The notes under the pieces: model-generated
Databases searched by the model: none
What the model was told of the DNA's origin: nothing
The model's input: only the letters and a program-made list of their open reading frames with translations
Assembly (NCBI GenBank): GCA_002189035.1
Contig: NEEC01000031.1
Coordinates: 1 to 64,000, forward strand
Length of the DNA stretch: 64,000 bases
Direction: 5' to 3'
Source of the DNA: Utricularia gibba
Lineage: Eukaryota > Streptophyta > Magnoliopsida > Lamiales > Lentibulariaceae
Shown: piece after piece, positions 50,754-61,198 of the stretch
How positions within the stretch are numbered: the stretch's first letter is position 1
How the letters are laid out: each line of letters starts with the position of its first letter
Made by a program: the position numbers and the translations under genes

Positions 50754-53312
50754 TCCAGTCACACGTAGGTGTCCATTTCCTTCAAATCACCAAATAAAGA
50801 AGGTTCACAGAATCTGCAAAAGAAATCAGCAAAGGCATTTTTTTAGTCATCGAAGAATCACTTTTCCGTTGTAAGTAAACCACAACAGCAGCAGAGCAAA
50901 CTAAACGTAAAGGGTATGGAGCGTCGAGCTCAAATTCCATCTTAGTGGAAAAGCGGATTTATTTTTAACAACTTGCCAATCAGGAAGACATAAAAAATGG
51001 ACAAGAGAGCATTAAAAATTGATACATCAAACATCATACTCAGCGTATGCTTTATCATTACGCCTGCCCCCCAAGGAAAACAAGGGATGGTATGTTAGAA
51101 TCAGACAGGAAAAGCAAGTGTCCTGCTTTCCGATACCAGATTGGACCATAAACATAACGGGAAACTTCAAGAATTCTTACAGCAAACATTTACTGCACTT
51201 TCTCTCCAATTTCAACCTAAAAACTCAAGAATTTACAGTACACTGTTCTGGGGCATCAAGAATTCTTATATCAATCTTTTACCGGGCCTGATCTTTTCCA
51301 TTTCCCACACCCAAATCTCAGTATTATAGACAAGACAAACAAAAGAAGCCACGGATCATCTGGAAAAAAGTCCCACAGAACCTACTTAGGATATGGTGCA
51401 TTACAAAAGGAGAGGCAAACCAACACCAACGAGCACCACCCACGTTGTCATTCAAGAAACGCAAACAAGAGAGCATCCCCTGCTCTTAAAAGTATCACCA
51501 AATCCCCCCAGAAAAAAAAAAAAAAAAAACTTCAGTTCCAAAACAAGAAAGCTGCAAAAAGGTACCATAACTGGAGTCCCGTTCCCGCCTCTCCAAAAAT
51601 GGGTGAATCTCTTCAAACGCTTTATTCGGCTTCAGATCTATATGCCCAGTAGCGAAAAAAGATCAAAACTTTGGGTCCAACGAAAGAAGCAATGATTGTC
51701 GGGCAACGAAAAACAAGCACGAATCGCCTAAAAAGTAAAAACTTTCACAAATCACGAGGAGCGCGGGCGTGAGTTGAGAGAGTTAGAGTGGACGTGCTTC
51801 GCCGGGGTTGGGTTCAACAAGTTAATAAAAACCGCAGAGATGAGATGAGTCAACAAAACAAAAAGGAAATAAACAAATTCCGACAAGGAGTCTTTCTCTT
51901 CCTCTCTCTGGATGACAGCCCATACTTTCCTAAATTAATTACTCTGATTATTTCCAAATTTTCATTTACAACAAACAACTAATATTCCAAAATTAATTAC
52001 TCTTTTTTTTAAACAAAAAAAAGTAGTTAGACGAATAAGAAGGCAATGGAACCTCAAATCCTTCTCAGTGAAAGCGGACACACCATCGCTGCGAATCTTA
52101 TCTTCAAGATCGCTCACATGGCGTTGCTTATGCCATGATTGGGATCAGCATCACCCCCACCCTCCCCTCAATTTGTTCTAATTAAGATTATTATCTTAAT
52201 CTTGTACGAGACATTTTTTTCCCGAAAATGCTAAGTGATGAACATGTTCGGATCACCATTCGAGAAGATGATGAATGGGGACACCAACATATGAAGTGAG
52301 ATTTGTCTGAAATTAAAGGCAATCTGTAGGGATAGAAGGATGTTTTTTGAAGGGAGGGAGCTGGATGCAGCTGTAACCCTAAAAGCTTTGATTCTTGATC
52401 AACACTTCGTTTTCAAGTCCACATTGCTCATACTTTGACAGCCTTATTTCATAGTATTATTCTTTTTTTTTCCTTGAAAAAATATGAAATAATTGCATTT
52501 GAGTGTTATTTGGGTGATTATTTTGCATGCACTACGGTAGTTGATACGTAGGGAGGATGTTACTTGTGGCAATGAATCGGGCGGGACATTCTCCACCACA
52601 TGACAACGCACTTTCGTTTGCTTATCGGATTTGATCTCATCACCATGATCAAGACTTTGTCCAAAATCCAAATCATTCATTTGAATCATGTAACGAAAAC
52701 CCAACTCAGTTTATGTGTTTCGAATAAATGATTTCGATTTCGAACCGAAAGTTGGTATTGTTTTTTGATGTTGGATTTCAGGGTAACAAGATGAAGAGGA
52801 TGGTTGAGTTTGTGCAATTCTTTGATGCTCCTCATTGAATGTGTGTTGGTTGAATGGATTCTCCAGAAATTATTTTTTAATTGTGGAAATAATAATAGAA
52901 TAAATAAATGTGGGAATTGATAGAAAGGGAGGGGTTATGGTACAGCTAATATGACGTGGAACAGCGGCGCCGTTGGGCCCACCAAACACCCATCCACTGC
53001 GATGCACCGGATTCGACGTCTCCATCCAGAATCCAAATACATCAAATTAAATATTTATTTATTTACTCTCTCTTTCTCTCAAAAAAAAAAAAAAAAATCG
53101 CTTCGATTTACTGTGGGCCTAAAATATTACTAGGTTCGAATACAGCCCATGGGTCTGGATGGGTACTAAAACACCGCTCGGCCCATTTAGAATGTTGTAC
53201 AGAAGATGCACCAGGTTGGAATGAGAGGTTCGAACAAGAAAGTGACATGGGAGTAGAGCTGCAATACTAGATTCGCACGACTTTGAACTGGTTTGATTGT
53301 TTGATTGGTGCT
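50754..53312. other. intergenic region
   Basis: 2.6 kb. It holds the DUF1005 promoter/leader (a leader intron is possible near 50760-50820) and the 3' end of the glycine-rich gene. The plus-strand frames at 51019-51982 are low-complexity and matched to no family. Confidence 0.5.
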
Positions 53313-53965
53313 TCACTTCCATTTCTTGTACATCTTGTGCTTCCCAAACATGCCATGGCCTTTCCACCGCTTCCCAAACTTGCCATGTTTGAACTTGCCA
53401 TGGTGGTGATGCCCCATGAATCCCCCGTGATGGTAGTGGTGCCCGCCGTGGCTTAGTTGGTGGAGACCGTAAGCTGCGGCTGCCGCAGCTGCACCTCCGG
53501 CTAGAAGAGGCGCTACTCCTCCGTGGCCTGCAACACCAGGAACCATGCTATTAAATGCATGATGCATTGTGGAATGAAAAGGGGGTTCTTGTCTATGGGA
53601 GAACACATGATCTCTGTGTTCATCTATTTCCCTTGTGCAAACATGCGTAAAAAAAACTCAAAGGAGAAGAAGTACCATGATGAGAAGGACCGGGATAACC
53701 GGATGGAAGATATCCTGGTGGTGGAGGATATGCAGGTGGCGGAGGATAACCGGCAGGGGGGTATCCGGCTGGTGGGTACCCGCCGTGGGAGGATAGGGAG
53801 CCGGAGGATATCCGGCTGGTGGGGATATGGCGCAGGTGGGTATCCCTGCGGAGGATAAGGCCCCTGATTGTAAGGGTGATGATGATGCCCTGCAGCTCCG
53901 GCAGCATACGCTGCGAGATTTGAGAACAGCCCTTTATCCTGGTTATTGTTGTCGTTCGGATCCAT
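53313..53965 (-). CDS. glycine-rich protein A3-like, two frame breaks
   Basis: This is a plant A3-type glycine/His-rich protein, often stress- or desiccation-induced. Two coding exons: 53676-53965 and 53313-53527 (Gly codon split). It begins MDPNDNNNQDKGLFSNLAAY, then a run of GYPPAGYPP-type repeats. Exon 2 codes GHGGVAPLLAGGAAAAAAAY, a His/Gly stretch and a basic GKFKHGKFGKRWKGHG tail ending MYKKWK. Within the Pro repeats the frame changes twice: at plus-strand GGGG 53821-53824 and GGG 53787-53789. One more C (coding strand) at each keeps the GYPP pattern throughout and closes the splice phase, giving about 168 aa. A leader intron is listed with the upstream region. Confidence 0.85.
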
Positions 53966-54442
53966 TTTTCGGAAAGCCTGCAATAGATTCGTCAAAGAAC
54001 TAGCAATAAGCTAGGGTTGATAGGGCATGAACAATGAACACGAACTCCAAAGTTATCTTTTTCACCAGATTATCAAGAACCCAATACCGACCAAAAACTG
54101 CGTAAATCAAGGACCAGATTCACAATTTATTGTAAAGAAAGATGAGCAGAGGCGACAAATCACGGCATCGCTAGTTCCAGGAACAAATTTCGGCATACAG
54201 CATCAACCAATCCCCAAATTCGCTCGAAAAACAAGGCATAAATCGAGAAAAAGCTTAACTCTCCAGCGAAACTTGACGAGTTGTAAGAACAAATATCGGA
54301 ACGATTCTACCACAAATTCGCCGAGGAAATTATGGAATTCTCGTTTACCTGAGGAAAAACTCCGACGATGAAAACCTGAAGCAGGAATATGAAATGGGGC
54401 GGCTCGTTTTTTTGTATTAGGCGTTCCTTCAACGCGTTAATT
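53966..54442. other. leader intron and promoter side of the glycine-rich gene
   Basis: On the minus strand a GT-AG pair defines a likely 5' leader intron at 53978-54348, with a non-coding first exon just above 54348. Upstream of that, the region is shared with a small plus-strand frame. Confidence 0.5.
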
Positions 54443-54571
54443 ATGGAAGATAGCGATTCCCCACAGTGGACGAATCTGCGAATTTTGGAAAGGAAACACC
54501 AGTTACAATACTTTAAAATATCTTCGGGTGGCGTGACGGCAAAGCAGTTGAAGAAACTTCAGCAAGATTGA
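54443..54571 (+). CDS. possible 42-aa small protein
   Basis: A short frame starting MEDSDSPQWTNLRILERKHQ and ending AKQLKKLQQD is hydrophilic and helical in character. I recognise no family. It may be a first exon, a real small protein or chance; the only supports are the ATG and the natural-looking composition. Confidence 0.25.
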   Translation: MEDSDSPQWTNLRILERKHQLQYFKISSGGVTAKQLKKLQQD

Positions 54572-55145
54572 ATTTTTAACCAACAATTTTTAGTGACCCA
54601 TGATCGGATCCAGACAACTACCCGCCATGGTGGTGAAAGCCGTGAAAGCAACCACAAAACTGCTCATCATATCGGACCAGTACCATGGCTGCCTGTGGAA
54701 GAAGATGGCAGCGCCGCTGGCTTCGCCCTCGTCAGGCTAAAGCTCTCGACTATCCGATGCCGGTGCATTTCAACGCTCTCCCAGACGACGGACGCAATTT
54801 CGGTTCTATAAGCAAGTATGGGGCAAAGCGCGTTTATGGGGTGACGGAAATGTGCTGGAGGAAGCTGCACATACAGACGTTGCATTGAACCTCAGTTTGG
54901 ATGGAGTCTAATAGAATCTCCTCACAGTTTGGATGGAGTCTAATAGAATCTCCTCACAAGTCTTTGAGGGCAGCCTCCATTAGAGAAGACAGCTGAAGCA
55001 AGAACATTTTGGAATAACCAGAGCACCCACGCTTCTTCCGCACAAAAAGGCCAACTTTCAGAACCTAGAAAACAGGTGCAAAAGAATCAGCTAACTGATG
55101 CCTAATTAGAATTGATGAAAGTTCATAAGCCACCTCAATTTCCAG
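54572..55145. other. intergenic region
   Basis: A frame starting with ATG at 54688 (66 residues, Arg/Trp-rich) is open but unrecognised. It is followed by the tandem duplication listed next and the SWIB 3' side. Confidence 0.4.
54894..54957. repeat. 32-bp perfect tandem duplication
   Basis: The 32-bp unit beginning AGTTTGGATGGAGTC at 54894-54925 is repeated exactly at 54926-54957. Confidence 0.9.
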
Positions 55146-55580
55146 TTAATTCGTCACAAAATGAGGAGAAAGCAGCTTCACATTCTCCATCATTCTCACT
55201 TTATCTTTCCCATCAAACACCTTCCTCAGCATTGCATCGCACACAATCTCCCTTCTTGCTCATCTGATTCTGCAGAAAAAGTCTCCCAACAACAGCACAT
55301 GCACAACCTAAAAGCACCCTAATTACAGAAAACGTCTATAATCACCTGTAGACTGTTCAACCTGGTGTAACCCCAGACTTCATTCACAGCTTCCACACGA
55401 GAAATCTTGAGCGAGGCGACCACGCTTTGGAGAGTATAAGATATCGGCAAGACTCCCGTTATGTCCGCCGAGTTTCATACCATTGCTCCCCTTCCCCCAC
55501 GCCGCCGCAGAAACAGCCTTTTTCCAACGAATTACAGCATATCGCGAGATGGCGATAAACCCGGGTTCGGCGAAGAAATC
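55146..55580 (-). pseudogene. SWIB/MDM2-domain protein gene with several lesions
   Basis: This is a small plant SWIB/BAF60b domain protein, usually plastid, mitochondrial or nuclear and linked to chromatin or nucleoids. Exon 1 ends at 55346 and exon 2 is 55146-55269 (GT-AG). The domain is clear: DITGVLPISYTLQSVVASL, SRVEAVNEVWGYTRLNSLQ, then REIVCDAMLRKVFDG-like text followed by KDKVRMMENVKLLSPHFVTN. Three problems are visible. The N-terminal frame (from about 55580, with WKKAVSAAAWGKGSNGMKL) has no ATG. The frame shifts between GMKL and DITG near 55463-55470. It shifts again at GGG (plus-strand CCC 55250-55252), where one G fewer gives KKEIVC as in the family. The last two could be base errors. 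The missing start makes real decay possible, hence the pseudogene label. Confidence 0.7.
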
Positions 55581-56032
55581 CTAACGGCGGAGACATTTTC
55601 CTTCACTGTCGTCCGTTCCACATGAAACGGCTACAGTGGAGACGGCAAAAGCAACTTACGGCTATTTTTTAGGGCCGGGCCGTAAAAAATAGCATGGGCT
55701 CAGTAGCTAACGTTTTCGCTCTTCTTTCCTAATCCCGGCCCAAAGACTACTTTTTTTTAATAACATATTTACTTTTCAAGAAAAAAATAATTTCCGGGTT
55801 TATTTCTGAAGAGGTAAAAATCAGGTAAAAACAAGAAACTAATGACATTTTGTTGGAAAAGAAGTCAAATCTATCCTTAATTGCAGTCAAATCCTGCAGT
55901 AACCAAGAAAATCAGCGGTAAATTTAGTCATTACATTTAGGGAGAGAAGTAAATCCTATTGGATACTCAGTCATATTCACATTCAACATAAAGGGAGCTG
56001 TGGCTCAGCTGCATACTGCGAGAAAGCAAGCT
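55581..56032. other. spacer before the neprosin array
   Basis: 452 bp. GGGCC-type motifs near 55673-55680 and 55735-55742 fit the SWIB promoter. No obvious TATA box precedes neprosin copy 1. Confidence 0.5.
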
Positions 56033-58196
56033 ATGGGGCATTATTCTTGCTGGTTCACTTCTATCTCCTTTTCATATCGCCCCCGTCGTCCTCCGCCTTC
56101 ACGGGCGCCGGGGATGATGCAGTCGACGGCCTCCTAGCTAGACTGAACAAGCCCTATGTCAAGTCCATCAACGTACCATCTTCTCTTTTCTCTCAACGCT
56201 ATAGTTACTTTCTCAAAAACCCCTTCTGATCTTGCTGTGTTGCAGAGCCCCGATGGAGATATCATCGACTGCGTCGACATTTATCGACAGCCGGCATTCG
56301 ATCATCCTCTGCTTCAGAACCACACTATTCAAGTACGCTGTTAACGTTTTATTGCCTGTTTCATTTTCTTGTGACATGCAGAGGTACGCTGGATGATAAC
56401 CGACAATCGTCTTCGTCACATGTTGCAGTTGAGTCCCAGTAGTTATCCTCGAGGTGTGAATTCAAGCAAAGGGGAAGAAGAAATGACTCAGATTTGGCAC
56501 GAGAATGGGAGTTGCCCTACAGGAACAGTTCCAATCAAACGAACAAGGAGAGAAGATGTACTCAGGGCAGGCTTTGTGGAACATTATGGCAAAAAACCTC
56601 GCACCGTTGAAACGAACACAAACCCGAACCAAATTCGCAGTAAACTTGACAGCCTAAATGGCAATGAGGTAACTGTTAACATATTTCTTCATATATATAT
56701 TCTGCTCTGAAGACTAATGATAACTGCTATTTGTTTTAGATTGCCATGGGGTATGTTGCAGGAAAGTATTATGGAGCAAGGGGGTTCATCAATGTGTGGA
56801 ACCCTGTAGTTCTAAAAAATGAAATGTCCTCAGCTCAGATTTGGATCGTTGGAGACGACGGCAAGAAACTCAACGTCATTCAAGCAGGATGGCATGTAAG
56901 CCGGGAACAAAACCTGTTTGTTTCTGAATTTGATTAATAACCTAAGCCATAATAATCAACACAGGTACTCCCAAAGATGCATGGAGACCGTAAAACTAGG
57001 TTTTTCATCTATTGGACGGTGAGCTTTTCCACATTCACTGTCCCCTAATCTACTGTTCAGCACAATTTAATTGTCTGTTGCCTATTGCAGAGCGATAACT
57101 TTGAGAGCACAGGATGCTACAACTTACTGTGCGCCGGATTCGTTCAAACAAGCAGAAAATATAGCCTTGGGATAGCCATCGCACCGGTATCCATCTACGA
57201 CGGCACACAAACCAACATTGAGATCAACATCTGGAAGGTGGGATTCGAACTAAACCCGAGTCGTGAAAGCTGCAACCAGATTTTCATTACATAGGGTTTC
57301 GTTTCTCTTCATCAGGATCTACTGAGTGGGAATTGGTTTCTACAAGTGAACAAGGAAGTGATTGGATACTGGCCTCCTAGCCTGTTCACGAGCTTGGCCG
57401 ATTCAGCCTCCCAGGTTCAATGGGGTGGAGAAGTGATAGCACTTGTTGATGTGTGTGTTTTTGGTGATGCTGAGCATAAAACGAATGATGTATAGCCTTT
57501 TGTTCTTGGTATTGAGAATATTTTTGTATTGAAAACAGGCTCCTATATTTGGAGTTGATTACAGGTATTTATACAGTCAGATTTACAACGGTAGCCTATA
57601 CACTAGGAATTAGCCGTTGTGGTTCCTCATCTTTAGTTGCTGTAGACATCAAGCTTAGGGCCTTGGATAATCATGTTACTTGGTTGCTGGATCAACCTTG
57701 AGAGCCCATTTACTTGATTTTCGGTCCAATATGATAAGTCCAAGTTCGTGTTGTACTATTTTCTTCCTCTTGCCTCCTCCCGTCGTTCTCCTCATTTCAG
57801 CATCCGATTTTTCAGAGTTTCTTTCAGAATGCTGCTGACTCACCTTTTGTTCATACTTAACCATCAAGAAGTACTCAATACGAGGTACTGAAACACCCAC
57901 TGGTACAAGGTTTTATATACTAAATCATTCGTATTCTAAATTCAATCTGTAGGCCGCTTGGGCATCACACGATTACTGGAATGGGAAGCGGGCATTTCCC
58001 GGAGGAGGGAGAAGGGAGGGCGGCGTTCATCAGAAACCTCGAGGTCATCGGCGCGTCGCATGTGTTGACGCCGGTCAAGGACCTGAAACTGCAAGCGCCT
58101 TTCAGGAGCTGCTACAGGATGGGGAAGCTGTTCAACAGTCAGTACGGAAACTACATCTACTTCGGAGGCATCGGGAGAAACCCTAGATGTCCTTAG
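56033..58196 (+). CDS. neprosin-type protein, array copy 1 (Gln at putative catalytic Glu, extra intron)
   Basis: This is a DUF4409 (propeptide) plus DUF239 (neprosin) secreted protein. Neprosin of Nepenthes is a Glu-class prolyl endopeptidase. Eight exons: 56033-56172, 56246-56332, 56429-56668, 56740-56895, 56965-57018, 57091-57237, 57316-57452 and 57953-58196; about 401 aa when exon 1 has one more G. The ATGGGG at 56033 needs a fifth G to enter the signal-peptide frame ([19 protein letters not shown]). Propeptide: [34 protein letters not shown]. Mature domain: [77 protein letters not shown]. Where copies 2 and 3 read EAG, this copy reads QAG (Gln204); the second Glu (GGE, about 314) is kept. 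The 500-bp last intron is absent from copies 2 and 3. Confidence 0.88.
57453..57952 (-). mobile_element. transposon-like insert serving as an intron in neprosin copy 1
   Basis: This segment splits an exon that is continuous in copies 2 and 3. On the minus strand it shows features of a copia-like LTR: TATAAATAC near 57565-57573, a polyadenylation-like region, and an end ...CACATCAACA close to the exon. A 74-codon minus frame at 57676-57900 is unrecognised. No exact target duplication was found. GT at 57453 and AG at 57951-57952 keep the neprosin frame (Val codon split), so it can be spliced out. Confidence 0.5.
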
Positions 58197-58521
58197 GTTG
58201 TTCATCTTCTTCCCTAGGATGAAGAAAATAATAAGCATATTGAGAAACAATATTTAAATAATAATGAGGATAAATTTAATAATATCTTCAATTTGAAATA
58301 AACCCTAAACCCCTAAAGTAAACATGCTGTCTTTACTTCTAGAAAATTCTTGTCCTAATTTTCTCTTCTCCGGAAGATATTAAAATTTCTTGTCAGTTGC
58401 AGTGTTACCATATACTTCTTTGAGAATTCAAAAATGGAGTTCAAATATTAATTTTTTTGGCTTTCAAAAGAATTCAATTCCTTCTATAAAAAACCACAAT
58501 CGGCAAGCAATTGACATAAAA
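58197..58521 (+). promoter_or_regulatory. spacer with TATA box of neprosin copy 2
   Basis: TATAAAAAA at 58485-58493 lies 37 bp before the ATG at 58522. The rest is AT-rich 3' sequence of copy 1. Confidence 0.55.
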
Positions 58522-60307
58522 ATGAGGCCGGGTTCACTTGTTGTGTGCTGGAGTTTTCTGTTGATATCGGCATCGCTATGCTCCCATGCCACGGTCGATC
58601 GGAATCTTGAAGTGGAGAAGCTGTTGTCTCGCCTGAACAAGCCGCCTGTCAAGTCCATCATTGTAATACCCTCTCGATTTTCTTGCACCCATAATTCATT
58701 AGCAACTAGCGAAACTTTCGTGCACAAAAGTATTACAAATTGAACATGATCAGATATCTACAGATGTTTTTCGTTCGTATCCTGTGGCTCTATATGTCTA
58801 TAGAGCCTTTCGTCTTGATCGCACCGTGATGCTGGTGATGAAAAATGCAGGTTCCCGATGGAGATATCATCGATTGTGTTAATATTTACGACCAACCCGC
58901 TTTCGATCACCCGCTTCTTCAAAACCATACCATTCTTGTACGTGATCTTCTGATTAGATTGAGTGCCTCCAGTTATTTTTCTTCAGTTCTAGCGCGAGAT
59001 GCATATGTATTTTGAATCATACAGACGGGTCCTAGCAGCTACCCCACAGGAATGAATGAAAACGAAGAAGAGGGAGAAGTAGCTCAAGATTGGCACGCGT
59101 ACGGGAGCTGCCCTGATGGAACGGTTCCAATACTAAGATCAAGGGGAGAAGATGTGCTCAGAGCACCATCTATAGAGGACTATGTCAAAAAAAGTTCAGA
59201 CACTGTAATCCCGGGTTCGATTCATCCCGAGGGGATTAACTCCATCAATGAGGTTCATCCTCTATCTTTTTTGTCGTTGTTAATGTAGTGGGATCTCGTT
59301 TGTTCTATACTCTGTTACTGCGGATTTTCAGTATGCGTTAGCGATTTCTGAAAACGGCTTCTATCAAGGGGGATGTGGAATGTTTGGTGTATGGAGCCCT
59401 GTAGTCGAAGGGCGACACGAACACAGCTCTGGACAAATGTGGGTCGTCGGACGGTCCACAACGGCTGAAGCTCTTGAGGCCGGGTTTCATGTAAGTACAG
59501 TAGGTGTTTTCCCACAGAATCGGGATGAAGCCCATTTTAAAACCCTCCTCCTGGTTCAGTTTCGACACTAATCTGTCGTTATTTCTTGTTTCCAGGTGCA
59601 TCCGCGGCTTTATGGGGATAATCGCTCGAGATTCTTCATCCACTGGACTGTGAGTATCGCCATGATGAAAGTGTTCTTACCGATGATTTGCCTCTAAGAC
59701 TAGCTTTTGATTGGGCAGCAAGACAGCTACATGACTTCAGGTTGTTACAACCTGAGGTGCCCTGGTTTCATTCACACCAGCAAGAAGATCGCCTTAGGGG
59801 GTGTCCTAACTCCGGTTTCAAAGCATGGCGGCCGAGATTATTACATCAACCTAAAAATGTGGAAGGTTCCTGTCTTTTCACTTCTTTTTTAGTGTACATC
59901 CGTTTTCTGAAACCCTGGGCTCTTAATGTTGACAGGAACGAAACACGAGCATCTACTGGGTAAAATATGGAGACGAGGTGGTCGGATACTGGCCGTCGTC
60001 GCTGTTCATCAGGCTGTCCTTCGGGGCGACGAACGTCAATTTCGGCGGCGAAGTCATCAACGACAACAACGGCGTGCACACGGCCACCCAGATGGGCAGC
60101 GGCCATTTCCCTGAGGAAGGGTACAGGAAGGCCGCCTACATCGGGAGGCTCGAGATCATCAATGGAGATTTCGAGCTAAAGCCGTACAAAGACTACGAGC
60201 TCAAAATGAAAAACTCCCTTTGCTATGCGATCAAATCCGGGTTCATGAATGGGTTGCTGAACCATATCTACTATGGAGGACCGGGGAGGAGCCGCCACTG
60301 CACTTAG
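58522..60307 (+). CDS. neprosin-type peptidase, array copy 2
   Basis: Seven exons, all introns phase 0: 58522-58662, 58851-58937, 59025-59252, 59332-59490, 59596-59649, 59719-59865 and 59936-60307; 395 aa with no frame damage. The signal peptide is [20 protein letters not shown]. The propeptide (DUF4409) has [20 protein letters not shown] and [20 protein letters not shown]. The neprosin domain has [97 protein letters not shown] and [10 protein letters not shown]. The two Glu matching the reported Glu188/Glu297 pair by motif and spacing are Glu201 and Glu311, 110 residues apart (109 in neprosin). This is the best candidate in the array for an active enzyme, together with copy 3. Confidence 0.93.
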
Positions 60308-61198
60308 TCACCGGAGGACACATGTTCGTCGTTTTAATTTCAAAATGATAAAGAGGGTTTGCACGAAACCCTACTATTTTTTTCCTCCTGATAACCGCAC
60401 TAATGAAATACAATCTTGTTGTGAAATGAACTTGTAATGCAAATCATTTATGAGTTCATGCCCTCCTTGGTTCAACGTAACAAAATATGTTAACGAAAAA
60501 TCTTGCTAGTGATGAATGTGAATAATTAGAATTTCTTATTTTTTTAAAATTGGTAATATCGGAGAATTTGTTCATATTCAACCACTAATTATCATACCAA
60601 GCAAGCCTTTCCCTTCCCATGCCCGGTGGCCTTTTTCTTCCTCACCTTTGAACCATGGCGGCGCGTATATTATCCTTTGGATTATAATTTTTCGGTTTAG
60701 GGTTAGGATGAATATTCTCACACTCTATTTAACTCTTTTTTTTCGAATAATATTTTTTTATGATTTTTTTTGATATAATGATAGTTGGTTTTTCATTATT
60801 TAGGGTTCAAGGTTTAGGGTTTTTGTGATTTCTGTTTTTTTTTAATCGAAGTAGTTTGTATTTGGTAACAAAAATTTGCTCGGACAAACCCTTAATTCAA
60901 ATAACTAGTTTTGTGGCAAGAAATCTAGTTGCATTCTTAGTGATGAAAAATCCAATTAATGAATTTTTCAATTAACGCATGTTGTTTTATTGCGGTTCCC
61001 AAAAGAGAACACTGGCAAAAACAACAAAATTCAGTATTCAATCAAGTATATTCATGTATAAAAATATCCTTATTTAACAAGCAAAATCCTCTGGAATTAA
61101 AATAGAGGCCGATATTCCGCTAGAACAATAAAATATCTGCGTAGAAAAAAAAATCATTGTTTCTATAAATAAGGCAGTGTGGCAAAGCCACCCATGCA
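60308..61198. other. intergenic region between neprosin copies 2 and 3
   Basis: AT-rich, with poly-T tracts and GGGTTTAGGGTT-like words near 60695-60830. No gene is recognised; it ends with the TATA box of copy 3. Confidence 0.55.
61164..61171 (+). promoter_or_regulatory. TATA box of neprosin copy 3
   Basis: TATAAATA at 61164-61171, 35 bp before the first ATG (61199) and 47 bp before the second in-frame ATG (61211). The leader must be very short, which may favour the second ATG. Confidence 0.6.

Noticed and set aside
50754-50762. Three-codon upstream extension of the DUF1005 gene
   Set aside because: It would start at GTG. The ATG at 50753 gives the conserved MDPQNFIRL start.
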